From Actinacidiphila guanduensis (GTDB taxonomy: Bacteria > Actinomycetota > Actinomycetes > Streptomycetales > Streptomycetaceae): 64,000 nucleotides of DNA. The stretch is from positions 62,001-126,000 of the forward strand of contig NZ_FNIE01000009.1 of NCBI RefSeq assembly GCF_900103985.1, given 5' to 3'. Of the stretch, positions 54,321 through 62,699 are shown one piece after another. Made by a program: the position numbers and the translations under genes. How positions within the stretch are numbered: the stretch's first letter is position 1; each line of letters starts with the position of its first letter. A model generated the notes under the pieces. That model was not told the DNA's origin, did no database searches, and worked only from the letters and a program-made list of their open reading frames with translations.

Positions 54321-54890
54321 TCATAACGCGAACAGTGCCGACAGGCGCGGCAGGCGGCGGGCCATCTCGGCCGGGTCGTCGACGTCGAAGCGCTCGCCCG
54401 CGGGCGGGCCCGGGCGCTGCGGCTCCGGATGCCGGCGGTCCCAGGCGGCGTGGAAGGCGGCGGTGTCGCCGTGCGAGAGCAGGTACGCCGCCGCGGCGCA
54501 GTAGCCGGCCTCCGCGCTGAAGACCGCGTAGTCGTCCCCGGTGGCGGCCGCGGCCCGCACCAGCGGGTGCTCGGCAAGCTCGTCCGGACAGGCGGCCACC
54601 CGCTCGTACCAGTCGCGGCCGAGCGCGATCAGGCCGGCCCGGAAGTCGATGAAGGCGTCGTCGGAGCAGCCGCCGCCGATCAGGTGGGCCGCCGCCCACA
54701 CGTCCTCGCGGTGGACCGCGCGGTGGGCAGCGGCGAACCGCTCCTGGTAGTCGAGGATCTCTTCCGCGGACCGCCCGGTCAGCAGTTCCACGAGCACGGG
54801 CGCGAAGCCCTCGGCCGGGTCCGCGCTGTCCGCGCCGTCCGCCTGGGCCCGGGCCTTGTCGATGAGGCCCCAGAACTCGTCGTCATCCAT
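54321..54890 (-). CDS. DUF4240 protein
   Basis: The 189-residue protein begins MDDDEFWGLIDKA, the DUF4240 signature, followed by LLTGRSAEEILDYQERFAAAH, AAHLIGGGCSDDAFIDFRAGLIALGRDWYE and a C-terminal segment. It looks cytosolic and helical. DUF4240 proteins are widespread in streptomycetes with no known function. The ATG at 54890 gives the family N-terminus; a longer frame to 55019 is not supported. Three 35-bp repeats lie upstream. Confidence 0.8.
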   Translation of the reverse strand: MDDDEFWGLIDKARAQADGADSADPAEGFAPVLVELLTGRSAEEILDYQERFAAAHRAVHREDVWAAAHLIGGGCSDDAFIDFRAGLIALGRDWYERVAACPDELAEHPLVRAAAATGDDYAVFSAEAGYCAAAAYLLSHGDTAAFHAAWDRRHPEPQRPGPPAGERFDVDDPAEMARRLPRLSALFAL

Positions 54891-55192
54891 GCCACGGCAG
54901 TGTGGGGGGAGGGTCCGACACTTCCCGCCTGCGGCGGGCGCGTGAAGGGTGCCGACGGCGGCCCTGGGCAGCCCGACGACGAGCCCGCGATGGTCATGCG
55001 ACCGGGCCCCCAGCGACAACCCCGGTGGTCATGCGACCGGCCCTGACGCCCGTCCGACGGCGGTCACGCGACCGGGTCACGAACGACGGTCCGAAGGGGC
55101 ACGCGATGTCCTTCCGACGTCTCGCGACGATCGTGTGACGGGTCCGCCGGGGTGCCCTCGCCGCGCTCCTGCCCGAATCGCCGGGACGCCGC
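54891..55192. other. 302-bp region between DUF4240 gene and kinase 1
   Basis: No gene is supported. Its main content is the three-unit 35-bp tandem repeat at 54992-55096. The rest has no clear promoter or hairpin. Confidence 0.55.
54992..55096. repeat. Three 35-bp units each starting GGTCAYGCGACCGG
   Basis: GGTCATGCGACCGG at 54992 and 55027 and GGTCACGCGACCGG at 55062 are exactly 35 bp apart. Each core is a hyphenated palindrome, GGTC-N4-GACC. The rest of each unit has diverged. Confidence 0.75.
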
Positions 55193-56509
55193 TCACACCC
55201 GCCACGGCAGCTCGGCCGTGACGCGGGTCGGGCCGCCGGGGGGCGAGTCGACCACCAGCACCCCGTCCACCGAGTCCAGCCGTTCGGCGAGGCCGGCCAG
55301 GCCCGAGCCGGCCGAGAGGTCCGCGCCGCCGCGCCCGTTGTCGGCCACCTGCAGCATCAGCCGGTCCTCGATCTGCCAGACGTCCACGCTCGCCCGCCCG
55401 GCCCCGCTGTGCTTGCTGACGTTCTGCAGCAGCTCGGAGACAGTGAAGTAGGCGATGCCCTCGATCGCCGGCACCGGCCGGGCCGGCAGGTCCACGGTGA
55501 CCGTGACCGGCACGGTGCAGCGCGCCGCGACCGCCGACAGCGCCGGGCCGAGCCCGCGGTCGGTGAGGATCGCCGGGTGGATGCCGCGGGCGAGGTCGCG
55601 CAGCTCCTGCAGGGCGATCTTCACCTCGCCGTGCGCCTCCTCGACCATCTTCGCGCCCACCTTCGGGTCCTCCAGCAGCTTCTCCTTGGCGAGGCCGAGG
55701 TCCATGGCGAGCGCCACCAGCCGGGCCTGGGCGCCGTCGTGCAGGTCGCGCTCGATGCGCCGCAGGTCGGCCGCCGCGGTGTCCACCACCACCCCGCGGT
55801 CCGATTCCAGCTCCGTGACGCGGGTGGCCAGCCGCGACGGCCCGAGCAGCCCGCTCACCAGCATCCGGTCCACGTGCGCCATCCCGCGCACCACCCACGG
55901 CAGCAGCAGCACCAGGCCGCCCCCGACCACCACGGACAGCACCATGTCCGCCGGGGTGTGCAGCCGCCAGCCGTGGCCCTTGCCGTTGTCGTAGACCTGC
56001 AGGCCGTCCTGGCCGAAGTAGACGGGGAAGACCCAGCGCCACAGCGGGTAGGTCAGCAGCCCCCAGCTGTAGGTGAACAGGCTCACCGACACGACCGAGG
56101 TGAACAGGCCCCAGGGAAAGTGCACCAGGCAGTACAGCGCGTGCCGCCAGTTGACGCCGTTGCCCAGCTGGGCGCCGAGCCAGGACAGCCCGCCGCGTCG
56201 CCGCCTGGGCACCGGGCCGGGCTCCTCGACGTCCAGCCACAGCAGCGCCCGGGCCCGGCGCCGCTCGGCGTACCCGATCGCCCGGCAGCCGCCGAGCGCC
56301 ATCACCAGCACGGGCAGCCCCACGAAGGTGACCAGCAGCCCGGCGCCCAGCGCCAGCGACGTCACCGTCCACGCGAAGCCGGCCACCCCCATCGGCAGGT
56401 TGAGCAGGGCGTACACCAGCTCCCGCCACGTGCGTGCCTCCACGGGCGCGCGCAGCGCCACCGGCCACCGGTGCCGCCCGTCCCCCTGTGCCTGGATGCC
56501 GTACGCCAT
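55193..56509 (-). CDS. NarL-type membrane sensor histidine kinase 1
   Basis: The 438-residue protein has a membrane sensor region (about 28-225) with helices in two pairs (LVYALLNLPMGVAGFAWTV, LVTFVGLPVLVMALGGC, WGLFTSVVSVSLFTYSWGLL, VLSVVVGGGLVLLLPWVV). It is followed by a HisKA_3 dimerisation helix with H257 (RIERDLHDGAQARL) and an HATPase_c domain (ELLQNVSKHSG, VADNGRGGAD, GSGLAGLAERL). The ATG at 56509 has GGGAAGGGA upstream; an ATG at 56542 is possible. It is a tandem duplicate of kinase 2 and probably signals to the regulator at 52359. Confidence 0.88.
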   Translation of the reverse strand: MAYGIQAQGDGRHRWPVALRAPVEARTWRELVYALLNLPMGVAGFAWTVTSLALGAGLLVTFVGLPVLVMALGGCRAIGYAERRRARALLWLDVEEPGPVPRRRRGGLSWLGAQLGNGVNWRHALYCLVHFPWGLFTSVVSVSLFTYSWGLLTYPLWRWVFPVYFGQDGLQVYDNGKGHGWRLHTPADMVLSVVVGGGLVLLLPWVVRGMAHVDRMLVSGLLGPSRLATRVTELESDRGVVVDTAAADLRRIERDLHDGAQARLVALAMDLGLAKEKLLEDPKVGAKMVEEAHGEVKIALQELRDLARGIHPAILTDRGLGPALSAVAARCTVPVTVTVDLPARPVPAIEGIAYFTVSELLQNVSKHSGAGRASVDVWQIEDRLMLQVADNGRGGADLSAGSGLAGLAERLDSVDGVLVVDSPPGGPTRVTAELPWRV

Positions 56510-56858
56510 GCCCGCGACCGTCCCTTCCCTGCCACCGCTCATACCGCAAGCCTGCCGCCGGCGCCCGCCGCCACCCATGGTGCGGATCGGCCTCTTCGAG
56601 GTGGGGATTTCCCTACCCCTGGGGCCAGGCGCGGCGGGTCACCATGGGTGTGGGGGTGCCGCGGGTACGGCCGGATGCGGCGCCTCTGGCCGGTCCGGTG
56701 CCCCGTACGTCCCTGTCATCCGGCCCCGGCCGTCAGGTGGACCTGCCGCCGCCTGCCATCCTCTGCCGCCGCCTGCCGCCTGCCGCCTGCCGCCTGCCGC
56801 CTGCCGCCTGCCGCCTGCCGCCAGCCCGCCGCCCCGGCGTCCCGCAGTGGCCGCCGAC
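56510..56858. other. 349-bp region between the two kinase genes
   Basis: No gene is supported. It contains the 7-bp tandem repeat at 56772-56820 just after the kinase 2 stop (minus strand). No clear promoter for kinase 1 was found. Confidence 0.55.
56772..56820. repeat. Seven tandem copies of CCTGCCG
   Basis: The heptamer CCTGCCG is repeated seven times without error in non-coding DNA. A partial further copy precedes it. Such arrays vary in copy number by slippage. Confidence 0.9.
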
Positions 56859-58073
56859 TCAGCGTGCGGCGGGTTGTGTCCGCGGGTCGCGGTCCCGCCA
56901 CGGCAGCTCCGCCGTCACCGTCGTCGGACCGCCCTCCGGGGAGGCGACCACGAAGAGGCCGTCCACCGAGCCCAGCCGTTCGGCGAGGCCGGCCAGGCCG
57001 GAGCCGCCCGAGAGGTCCGCGCCGCCGCGGCCGTCGTCGCGCACCTGGAGCATCAGCCGGTCCGCGCTGCGCCAGACGTCCACCGAGGCGCTGCGCGCCC
57101 GGCTGTGCTTGCTGACGTTCTGCAGCAGCTCGGAGACAGTGAAGTAGGCGATGCCCTCGATCGCCTCGGCGGGGCGGGCCGGCAGGTCCACGGTGACCGT
57201 GACCGGCACGGTGCAGCGGGTGGCCACCGAGGACAGTGCCGGGCCGAGCCCGCGGTCGGTGAGGATCGCGGGGTGGATGCCGCGGGCGAGGTCGCGCAGC
57301 TCCTGCAGGGCGATCTTCACCTCGCCGTGCGCCTCGCCCACCATCTTCGCCGCCGCCTCGGGGTCCTCCAGCAGCTTCTCCTTGGCGAGACCGAGGCCCA
57401 TCGCCAGGGCGACCAGCCGGGCCTGGGCGCCGTCGTGCAGGTCGCGCTCGATCCGGCGCAGGTCCGCCGCCGCGGTGTCGAAGACCACCCCGCGATCGGA
57501 CTCCAACTCGGCGATCCGCCGCTCCAGCTCGTCGTCGGGCTGCAGCAGCCCGCGCACCAGCCCCCGGTCCACCCACGCCATCGCGCGGGCCAGGTACGGC
57601 AGCAGCGGCCACAGCACGAAGAGCGAGACCAGCGTCACCGTGAAGGTGAGGATGCCCCACGGCAGCCGGATCGCCAGGTACAGCGCGTGCCGCCAGGCCA
57701 CCGGGTCCTTCAGCGCCGTCCACAGCCAGGGCATGAAGCCGCCCAGCGTCGAGGGGCGCAGCGGCCGCGGCTCCTCCACGTCCACGTCCAGCAGCGCCCG
57801 CGCGAGCCCGCGCTCCGCCCGGCCGAGCAGCCGGCAGCCCATGAGCCCGAGGGCCAGCAGCGGCAGGCCGATCACGGTGAACGACAGCCCGATGCCCAGG
57901 GTCAGCGTCACCACCACGTACACGAAGCCCACGAGGGAGGTGAACAGGTTGAGCAGGAGGTAGGCGACCTCCTTCCACGTCACGGCGGCCAGGGCCGGGC
58001 GCGGCGGGGGCAGCGGCTGCCGCGTGTGCCTCGGGGCCGAGGCGGAACTGCGGAGCGTGGGCGAGGTGTCCAT
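56859..58073 (-). CDS. NarL-type membrane sensor histidine kinase 2
   Basis: The 404-residue protein has the same plan as kinase 1: membrane sensor (about 33-172), HisKA_3 with H213 (RIERDLHDGAQARL) and HATPase_c (ELLQNVSKHSR, VRDDGRGGADLSGGSGLAGLAERL). From ELESDRGVV to the end most residues equal kinase 1, and long DNA stretches are identical. The sensor half has diverged and is shorter by about 45 residues between its helix pairs. The two may sense different inputs and share one regulator. The first 30 residues are Pro/Ser-rich. Confidence 0.88.
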   Translation of the reverse strand: MDTSPTLRSSASAPRHTRQPLPPPRPALAAVTWKEVAYLLLNLFTSLVGFVYVVVTLTLGIGLSFTVIGLPLLALGLMGCRLLGRAERGLARALLDVDVEEPRPLRPSTLGGFMPWLWTALKDPVAWRHALYLAIRLPWGILTFTVTLVSLFVLWPLLPYLARAMAWVDRGLVRGLLQPDDELERRIAELESDRGVVFDTAAADLRRIERDLHDGAQARLVALAMGLGLAKEKLLEDPEAAAKMVGEAHGEVKIALQELRDLARGIHPAILTDRGLGPALSSVATRCTVPVTVTVDLPARPAEAIEGIAYFTVSELLQNVSKHSRARSASVDVWRSADRLMLQVRDDGRGGADLSGGSGLAGLAERLGSVDGLFVVASPEGGPTTVTAELPWRDRDPRTQPAAR

Positions 58074-58194
58074 GGCCCCAGCCTGCCTGCCGCCGGGGGA
58101 CCGGCGCCATGGGGACCGCGCTCCGCCCGGGGTGGGGTTATCCCCCGTCCCGGACGGCGGCGGATGCGGCTGGGGGCGGATTCCGGACAGGCCC

Positions 58195-58200
58195 TAGACT
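58195..58200 (+). promoter_or_regulatory. -10 hexamer TAGACT of the second nuo set
   Basis: TAGACT fits the vegetative -10 consensus, 80 nt before the GTG start. No good -35 is present at 16-19 nt. The inverted repeat at 58216-58245 begins 15 nt downstream. Confidence 0.5.
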
Positions 58201-58215
58201 CCCTGCGTAAACAAC

Positions 58216-58245
58216 TGTCCAAAGATCCACCCGGATCACTGGACA
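58216..58245. promoter_or_regulatory. Nested inverted repeat in the leader of the second nuo set
   Basis: TGTCCA, GATCC, loop ACCC, GGATC, TGGACA, with a 2-nt AA/AC mismatch between the arms, make an 11-bp hairpin or a 30-bp operator. It lies just after the probable transcription start. No Rex-like sequence is present here. Confidence 0.55.
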
Positions 58246-58280
58246 CCGCAGGTCAACGAGTGAGCGAGGGGCGGAGGGAC

Positions 58281-58649
58281 GTGGACTACTTCCACGGCTA
58301 CTCGGTCGTCGGGCTGGTCGCGGTCGTCGGGGTGCTCTTCGTGGCCGCCGCCCTGGCCGGCGGCCGGCTGCTGCGGCCGGTGGTGCCGACGCAGGAGAAG
58401 ATGCTCACCTACGAGTGCGGCGTGGACCCGGTGGGCGAGGGCTGGGCGCAGACCCAGATCCGCTACTACGTCTACTCCTACCTCTATGTGATCTTCGCGG
58501 TCGACGCGGTCTTCCTCTTCCCGTGGGCGACGGTGTTCGCCGCCGCGGGCTTCGGCGGCACCACGCTCGCCGAGATGTTCGTCTTCCTCGGCTTCCTCGC
58601 GGTCGGCCTGCTCTACGCGTGGAAGAAGGACGTGCTGCAATGGACGTGA
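58281..58649 (+). CDS. nuoA2: Second-set NADH-quinone oxidoreductase subunit A
   Basis: The 122-residue protein has three membrane helices and the NuoA motifs LTYECGVDPVG and YVIFAVDAVFLFPWA. It is clearly related to, but distinct from, NuoA at 12866. GTG start with GGAGGG 3 nt upstream. First gene of a set lacking nuoD, E, F and G. It overlaps nuoB2 by 10 nt. Confidence 0.93.
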   Translation: MDYFHGYSVVGLVAVVGVLFVAAALAGGRLLRPVVPTQEKMLTYECGVDPVGEGWAQTQIRYYVYSYLYVIFAVDAVFLFPWATVFAAAGFGGTTLAEMFVFLGFLAVGLLYAWKKDVLQWT

Positions 58650-59269
58650 CCGAGGGCACCGGGGCCGCCGCGGCCGGCGGCGGGCCCGAGGTGCTGCCCG
58701 AGCCGCGCCGGCTCGGCCCGCTGGCCCGGCTCGCCCCCGAGCCGATGAAGGTGGTGCTCAACTGGGGCCGCCGCTACAGCCTGTGGGTGTTCAACTTCGG
58801 GCTGGCCTGCTGCGCCATCGAGTTCATCGCCGCGTCCATGGCCCGGCACGACTTCATCCGGCTCGGCGTGATCCCCTTCGCTCCCGGCCCCCGACAGGCC
58901 GACCTGATGGTCGTCTCCGGCACGGTCACCGACAAGATGGCGCCCGCCGTCAAGCGGCTGTACGAGCAGATGCCCGAGCCGAAGTACGTCATCTCCTTCG
59001 GCGCCTGCTCCAACTGCGGCGGGCCCTACTGGGACTCCTACTCCGTCACCAAGGGCGTCGACCAGATCATCCCCGTGGACGTCTACGTGCCCGGCTGCCC
59101 GCCGCGGCCCGAGGCACTGCTGCAGGGCATCCTCAAGCTCCAGGAGAAGATCGCCCGCGAGTCGCTCGGCGAGCGGTACGGCGAAGGCGGCCCGCGCCCG
59201 TCGCCGGCCGTGCTGAGCAGCGGCCTGGTCGCGCCGCCCCCGCCGCCGGGCACCGGGGAGGAGCGGTGA
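58640..59269 (+). CDS. nuoB2: Second-set NADH-quinone oxidoreductase subunit B
   Basis: The 209-residue subunit keeps all N2 cluster ligands: C57-C58 (FGLACCAIE), C123 (FGACSNCGG) and C153 (VPGCPPRPE). It has an extra Cys126 beside the third ligand, as in many archaeal-type and hydrogenase-related NuoB proteins. Redox activity at the quinone site is therefore possible. Starts inside nuoA2. Confidence 0.94.
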   Translation: MDVTEGTGAAAAGGGPEVLPEPRRLGPLARLAPEPMKVVLNWGRRYSLWVFNFGLACCAIEFIAASMARHDFIRLGVIPFAPGPRQADLMVVSGTVTDKMAPAVKRLYEQMPEPKYVISFGACSNCGGPYWDSYSVTKGVDQIIPVDVYVPGCPPRPEALLQGILKLQEKIARESLGERYGEGGPRPSPAVLSSGLVAPPPPPGTGEER

Positions 59270-60255
59270 CCGGCTTCGACACGCTGCCCGGGGCCGCCGC
59301 GGAACTCTTCGGCGAGGGCGCGAGCGCCGAGGAAGCGTACGGGCTACTGACCGTCGATGTCCCCGCCGGCGCCTGGCTGAGCGCGCTCACCACCGCCCGG
59401 GACACGCTCGGCTGCACCTACTTCGACTGGCTGAGCGCCGTGGACGAGCCCGGCACCGGCTTTCGCGTGTGCGCGCACCTGGTCGCGCTCGAAGGCGGGG
59501 TGCGCCGGCTGCTGGTGCGCACCACCATCCCGCACGACGCCGCCGAACTGCCCACCGCCACGGCGGTGTTCGCGGGCGCCGCCTGGCACGAGCGCGAGAC
59601 CCACGAGATGTTCGGCATCGGCTTCACCGACCACCCCGGGCTCGACCCGCTGCTGCTGCCCGAGGAGTTCGAGGGGCACCCGCTGCGCAAGGACTTCGTG
59701 CTGGCCGCCCGCGTGGCCAAGGCGTGGCCGGGCGCGAAGGAGCCGGGCGAGCCGCACGACGGCGGGCCCAAGCGGCGGCAGATGCTGCCGCCGGGCGTGC
59801 CGGACCCCAACGAGTGGGGCCCGCTCAAGGGCCAGGTGCCGCCGGCCCCGGCCCGCACACCGCGGGCCGCGGGACCCCGGGCGGCCGGCGGCGAGCGGCC
59901 GCCGCGCCGCAACCGTACGGCGGCGGGCGGCTCGGCGAGCCAGGCCGCCGCGGCTCCCGGGGCGCCCGCACCCGAGGGCACCCCGGCCGAGCGGCCCGCC
60001 CGCTCGCCGCGCAAACGGACGCCGGACGCGCCCTGGGAGCAGCCGCGCGAGGAGGCGGCGGGGGAGCCGCAGCAGGAAGCCGCACAGGCCGAGCCGCAGC
60101 CCGGGCAGGGCGGATCGCGGGAAAGCGAACCCCCCGCCGAAAACAAGGAGCCGGCGCCCGGCACGAGCGGCGACGGCGGCAGTGACACCGACAGCACCGA
60201 CAGCACCGACCGCAGCGACAGCGGCGACGAACCACCGGCCGGAGGGGCGACGTGA
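59266..60255 (+). CDS. nuoC2: Second-set subunit C with long disordered tail
   Basis: The 329-residue protein has a 30-kDa-subunit domain in the first 165 residues (TYFDWLSAVDEPGTGFRV, WHERETHEMFGIGFTDHPGLDPLLLPEEFEGHPLRKDFVL). About 160 residues rich in Pro, Ala, Arg, Glu and Ser follow. The tail occupies the place where a fused NuoD would be in NuoCD proteins, but shows no NuoD motif. GTG start overlapping nuoB2; its stop overlaps nuoH2 directly, with no room for nuoD. Confidence 0.88.
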   Translation: MTGFDTLPGAAAELFGEGASAEEAYGLLTVDVPAGAWLSALTTARDTLGCTYFDWLSAVDEPGTGFRVCAHLVALEGGVRRLLVRTTIPHDAAELPTATAVFAGAAWHERETHEMFGIGFTDHPGLDPLLLPEEFEGHPLRKDFVLAARVAKAWPGAKEPGEPHDGGPKRRQMLPPGVPDPNEWGPLKGQVPPAPARTPRAAGPRAAGGERPPRRNRTAAGGSASQAAAAPGAPAPEGTPAERPARSPRKRTPDAPWEQPREEAAGEPQQEAAQAEPQPGQGGSRESEPPAENKEPAPGTSGDGGSDTDSTDSTDRSDSGDEPPAGGAT

Positions 60256-61214
60256 ACGACACGCTCGACGCCCTGCTGCGCCTGGTCGCCGTCCTCGTCG
60301 TCTTCCTCGTCCTCCCGCTGCTCGTCGGCCAGACCGAGCACAAGGTGATGGCGCACATGCAGGGCCGGCTCGGCCCGATGTACGCCGGCGGCTTCCACGG
60401 CTGGGCCCAACTCGTCGCCGACGGCGTGAAGTTCGCGCAGAAGGAGGACGTGGTCCCGGCCGACGCCGACCGCCGCGTCTTCCAGCTCGCCCCCGCCGTC
60501 GCCCTGCTGCCGTACCTGGTCGTCCTGATAGCCATCCCCGTCGGGCCGCACGGCTTCGTCGGCGAGGCCGTGGACGCCGGGCTGTTCTTCGTCCTCGCCG
60601 TCATGGGTGTGGGCGTCCTCGGCTCGCTCATGGCCGGCTGGGCGTCGGCGAACAAGTTCTCGCTGCTGGGCGCCCTGCGCTCGGCCGCCCAGCTGATGGC
60701 CTACGAGCTGCCGATGCTGCTGGCCGCGGCCTCGGTGGCGATGGCCGCCGGCACCTTGTCGCTGCCCGGCATCGTCGGCCAGTACCACTGGTGGTGGACG
60801 CTGTGGCAGCTGATGGGCGGCCTGGTGTTCTTCACCGCCGGGCTCGCCGAACTCCAGCGCCCGCCCTTCGACATGCCGGTCGCCGACTCCGAGATCATCT
60901 TCGGCGCCTACACCGAGTACACCGGCATGCGGTTCGCGCTGTTCCTGCTCTCGGAGTACGCCGGGATCGTCGTGCTGTGCGGCCTGACCACCGTGCTCTT
61001 CCTCGGCGGCTGGCACGGGCCGTGGGCGGGCAGCGTCGGCTGGCTGTGGACGCTGCTGAAGACCGCCGTACTGGCCTTCGTCGTGATCTGGCTGCGGGTG
61101 AGCTACCCGCGGCTGCGCGAGGACCAGTTGATGAAGTTCGCCTGGACCGTGCTGATCCCGGTCTCCCTCGCCCAGATCGCCCTGACCGGCGTCGTGAAGG
61201 TGGTGACCTCCTAG
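60252..61214 (+). CDS. nuoH2: Second-set NADH-quinone oxidoreductase subunit H
   Basis: The 320-residue membrane protein has about eight helices and the NuoH motifs HMQGRLGPMYAGGFHGWAQL, DGVKFAQKED, RPPFDMPVADSEIIFGAYTEY. It lacks the charged tail of the first NuoH. GTG start overlapping nuoC2. Quinone-channel residues are largely kept, so it should still contact menaquinone. Confidence 0.95.
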   Translation: MNDTLDALLRLVAVLVVFLVLPLLVGQTEHKVMAHMQGRLGPMYAGGFHGWAQLVADGVKFAQKEDVVPADADRRVFQLAPAVALLPYLVVLIAIPVGPHGFVGEAVDAGLFFVLAVMGVGVLGSLMAGWASANKFSLLGALRSAAQLMAYELPMLLAAASVAMAAGTLSLPGIVGQYHWWWTLWQLMGGLVFFTAGLAELQRPPFDMPVADSEIIFGAYTEYTGMRFALFLLSEYAGIVVLCGLTTVLFLGGWHGPWAGSVGWLWTLLKTAVLAFVVIWLRVSYPRLREDQLMKFAWTVLIPVSLAQIALTGVVKVVTS

Positions 61215-61216
61215 CC

Positions 61217-61759
61217 ATGCCCGTCCCCGGAGCCGGCCTGGCCAAGGGCCTGGCCGTCACACTGCGCACGATGACGAAGAAGTCCGTCACCGACCGCTAC
61301 CCCGACGTGCTGCCCGAACTGCCCCCGCGCAGCCGCGGGGTGATCGCGCTGTTCGAGGAGAACTGCACGGTGTGCATGCTCTGCGCCCGTGAGTGCCCCG
61401 ACTGGTGCATCTACATCGACTCCCACAAGGAGACCGTCCCCGCCGCCACCCCCGGCGGGCGCGAGCGCAGCCGCAATGTGCTGGACCGCTTCGCGATCGA
61501 CTTCTCGCTGTGCATGTACTGCGGCATCTGCATCGAGGTGTGCCCCTTCGACGCGCTGTTCTGGTCGCCGGAGTTCGAGTACGCCGAGACCGACATCCTC
61601 GACCTCACCCACGAGCGCGACAAGCTGCGCGAGTGGATGTGGACCGTGCCCGCGCCGCCCGCGCTCGACCCGGCCGCCGAGGAGCCCAAGGAAGTCGCCG
61701 CCGCCCACAAGGCCGCCGAGAAGGCCGCCGCCGAGCCGCCGGGGGAGGACGGGGCGTGA
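61217..61759 (+). CDS. nuoI2: Second-set NADH-quinone oxidoreductase subunit I
   Basis: The 180-residue ferredoxin-like subunit has two complete 4Fe-4S motifs, CTVCMLCARECP (with an extra WC after it) and CMYCGICIEVCP. It could accept electrons directly from a soluble ferredoxin, because the NADH module is missing. Ala/Glu/Lys-rich tail of 30 residues. ATG start 2 nt after the nuoH2 stop. Confidence 0.94.
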   Translation: MPVPGAGLAKGLAVTLRTMTKKSVTDRYPDVLPELPPRSRGVIALFEENCTVCMLCARECPDWCIYIDSHKETVPAATPGGRERSRNVLDRFAIDFSLCMYCGICIEVCPFDALFWSPEFEYAETDILDLTHERDKLREWMWTVPAPPALDPAAEEPKEVAAAHKAAEKAAAEPPGEDGA

Positions 61760-62319
61760 ACGTCGTCCACCACAACGCCGCCGGCAGCGGGTTCCTCTCG
61801 CCCACCGGCGTGGAGATCACCTTCGTCCTGGTCGGCCTGGTGGTCCTGGGCGCCGCCCTGGTCACCGTCACCACCCGCCAACTCGTCCACGCCGCCCTGT
61901 GGCTGGTGGTCGCCCTCGGCGGCATCGCCGTGGAGTACCTGCTGCTGACCGCCGAGTTCATCGCCTGGGTGCAGGTGCTGATCTACGTCGGGTCGGTCGT
62001 GGTGCTGCTGCTGTTCGGCCTGATGCTCACCAAGGCGCCCATCGGCCGCTCGCCCGACGCCGACTCCGAGAACCGCTGGGTGGCCCTGGGCGTCGCGCTC
62101 GCCGCCGCCGGCACGCTGGTGTGGGTGGTCGCCGACGCCTTCCGCAGCACCTGGATCGACGTCCACCCCGCAAACGGCCCCGGTGCCACCGCGGTCACCG
62201 GCAGCAGCCTGTTCCGGTTCTGGGTGCTGCCCTTCGAGGCGCTCTCCGTCCTGCTGCTCGCCGCCCTGGTCGGCGCCATCGTCCTCTCCCGGCGCCGGCC
62301 GGAAGGCAGGGACCGCTGA
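61756..62319 (+). CDS. nuoJ2: Second-set NADH-quinone oxidoreductase subunit J
   Basis: The 187-residue protein has five helices and the NuoJ core AEFIAWVQVLIYVGSVVVLLLFGLML split by no insertion. It is of normal length, unlike NuoJ of the first set. GTG start overlapping nuoI2. Confidence 0.93.
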   Translation: MNVVHHNAAGSGFLSPTGVEITFVLVGLVVLGAALVTVTTRQLVHAALWLVVALGGIAVEYLLLTAEFIAWVQVLIYVGSVVVLLLFGLMLTKAPIGRSPDADSENRWVALGVALAAAGTLVWVVADAFRSTWIDVHPANGPGATAVTGSSLFRFWVLPFEALSVLLLAALVGAIVLSRRRPEGRDR

Positions 62320-62699
62320 TGCACCTGATCTACCCCGCCGTCCTGGCCGTCCTGCTCTTCAGCATCGGCCTGTACGGCGTGCTCGCCCGGCGCAACGCGA
62401 TCCTGGTGCTGATGTCGGTGGAGCTGATGCTCAACGCCGTCAACATCAACCTCGTCGCCTTCGACCGCTGGCTCGGCGACGGCCTGCACACCGGCCAGGC
62501 ACTGACCCTGTTCACCATCACCATCGCCGCCGCGGAGATCGGGCTCGGACTCGCGATCGTGCTGCTCGTGTACCGCAACCGCGGCAGCTCGGACGTCGAC
62601 CGCCTCACCGACCTCGCCGACCCCGGCCGCCCGCTGCCCGAGCAGCGCGCACCGGGCGGCACCGCGGCAGGCGACGAGAAGGCCGAGGCCACCGCGTGA
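62319..62699 (+). CDS. nuoK2: Second-set NADH-quinone oxidoreductase subunit K
   Basis: The 126-residue protein has three helices with buried Glu residues in VELMLNAVNINLV and AAAEIGLGLAIV. A 35-residue soluble tail follows. ATG start shares one base with the nuoJ2 stop. Confidence 0.94.
   Translation: MHLIYPAVLAVLLFSIGLYGVLARRNAILVLMSVELMLNAVNINLVAFDRWLGDGLHTGQALTLFTITIAAAEIGLGLAIVLLVYRNRGSSDVDRLTDLADPGRPLPEQRAPGGTAAGDEKAEATA

Noticed and set aside
54992..55096. CRISPR array
   Set aside because: Only three units of 35 bp with diverging sequence and no separate spacers; the 144-bp coding arrays are protein repeats.
58074..58280. Rex operator for the second nuo set
   Set aside because: No TGTGAAC-like half-site was found; the only dyad there has unrelated sequence.
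60240..60260. Hidden or broken nuoD2
   Set aside because: nuoC2 and nuoH2 overlap by 4 nt and the NuoC2 tail has no NuoD motif in any frame that I could read.
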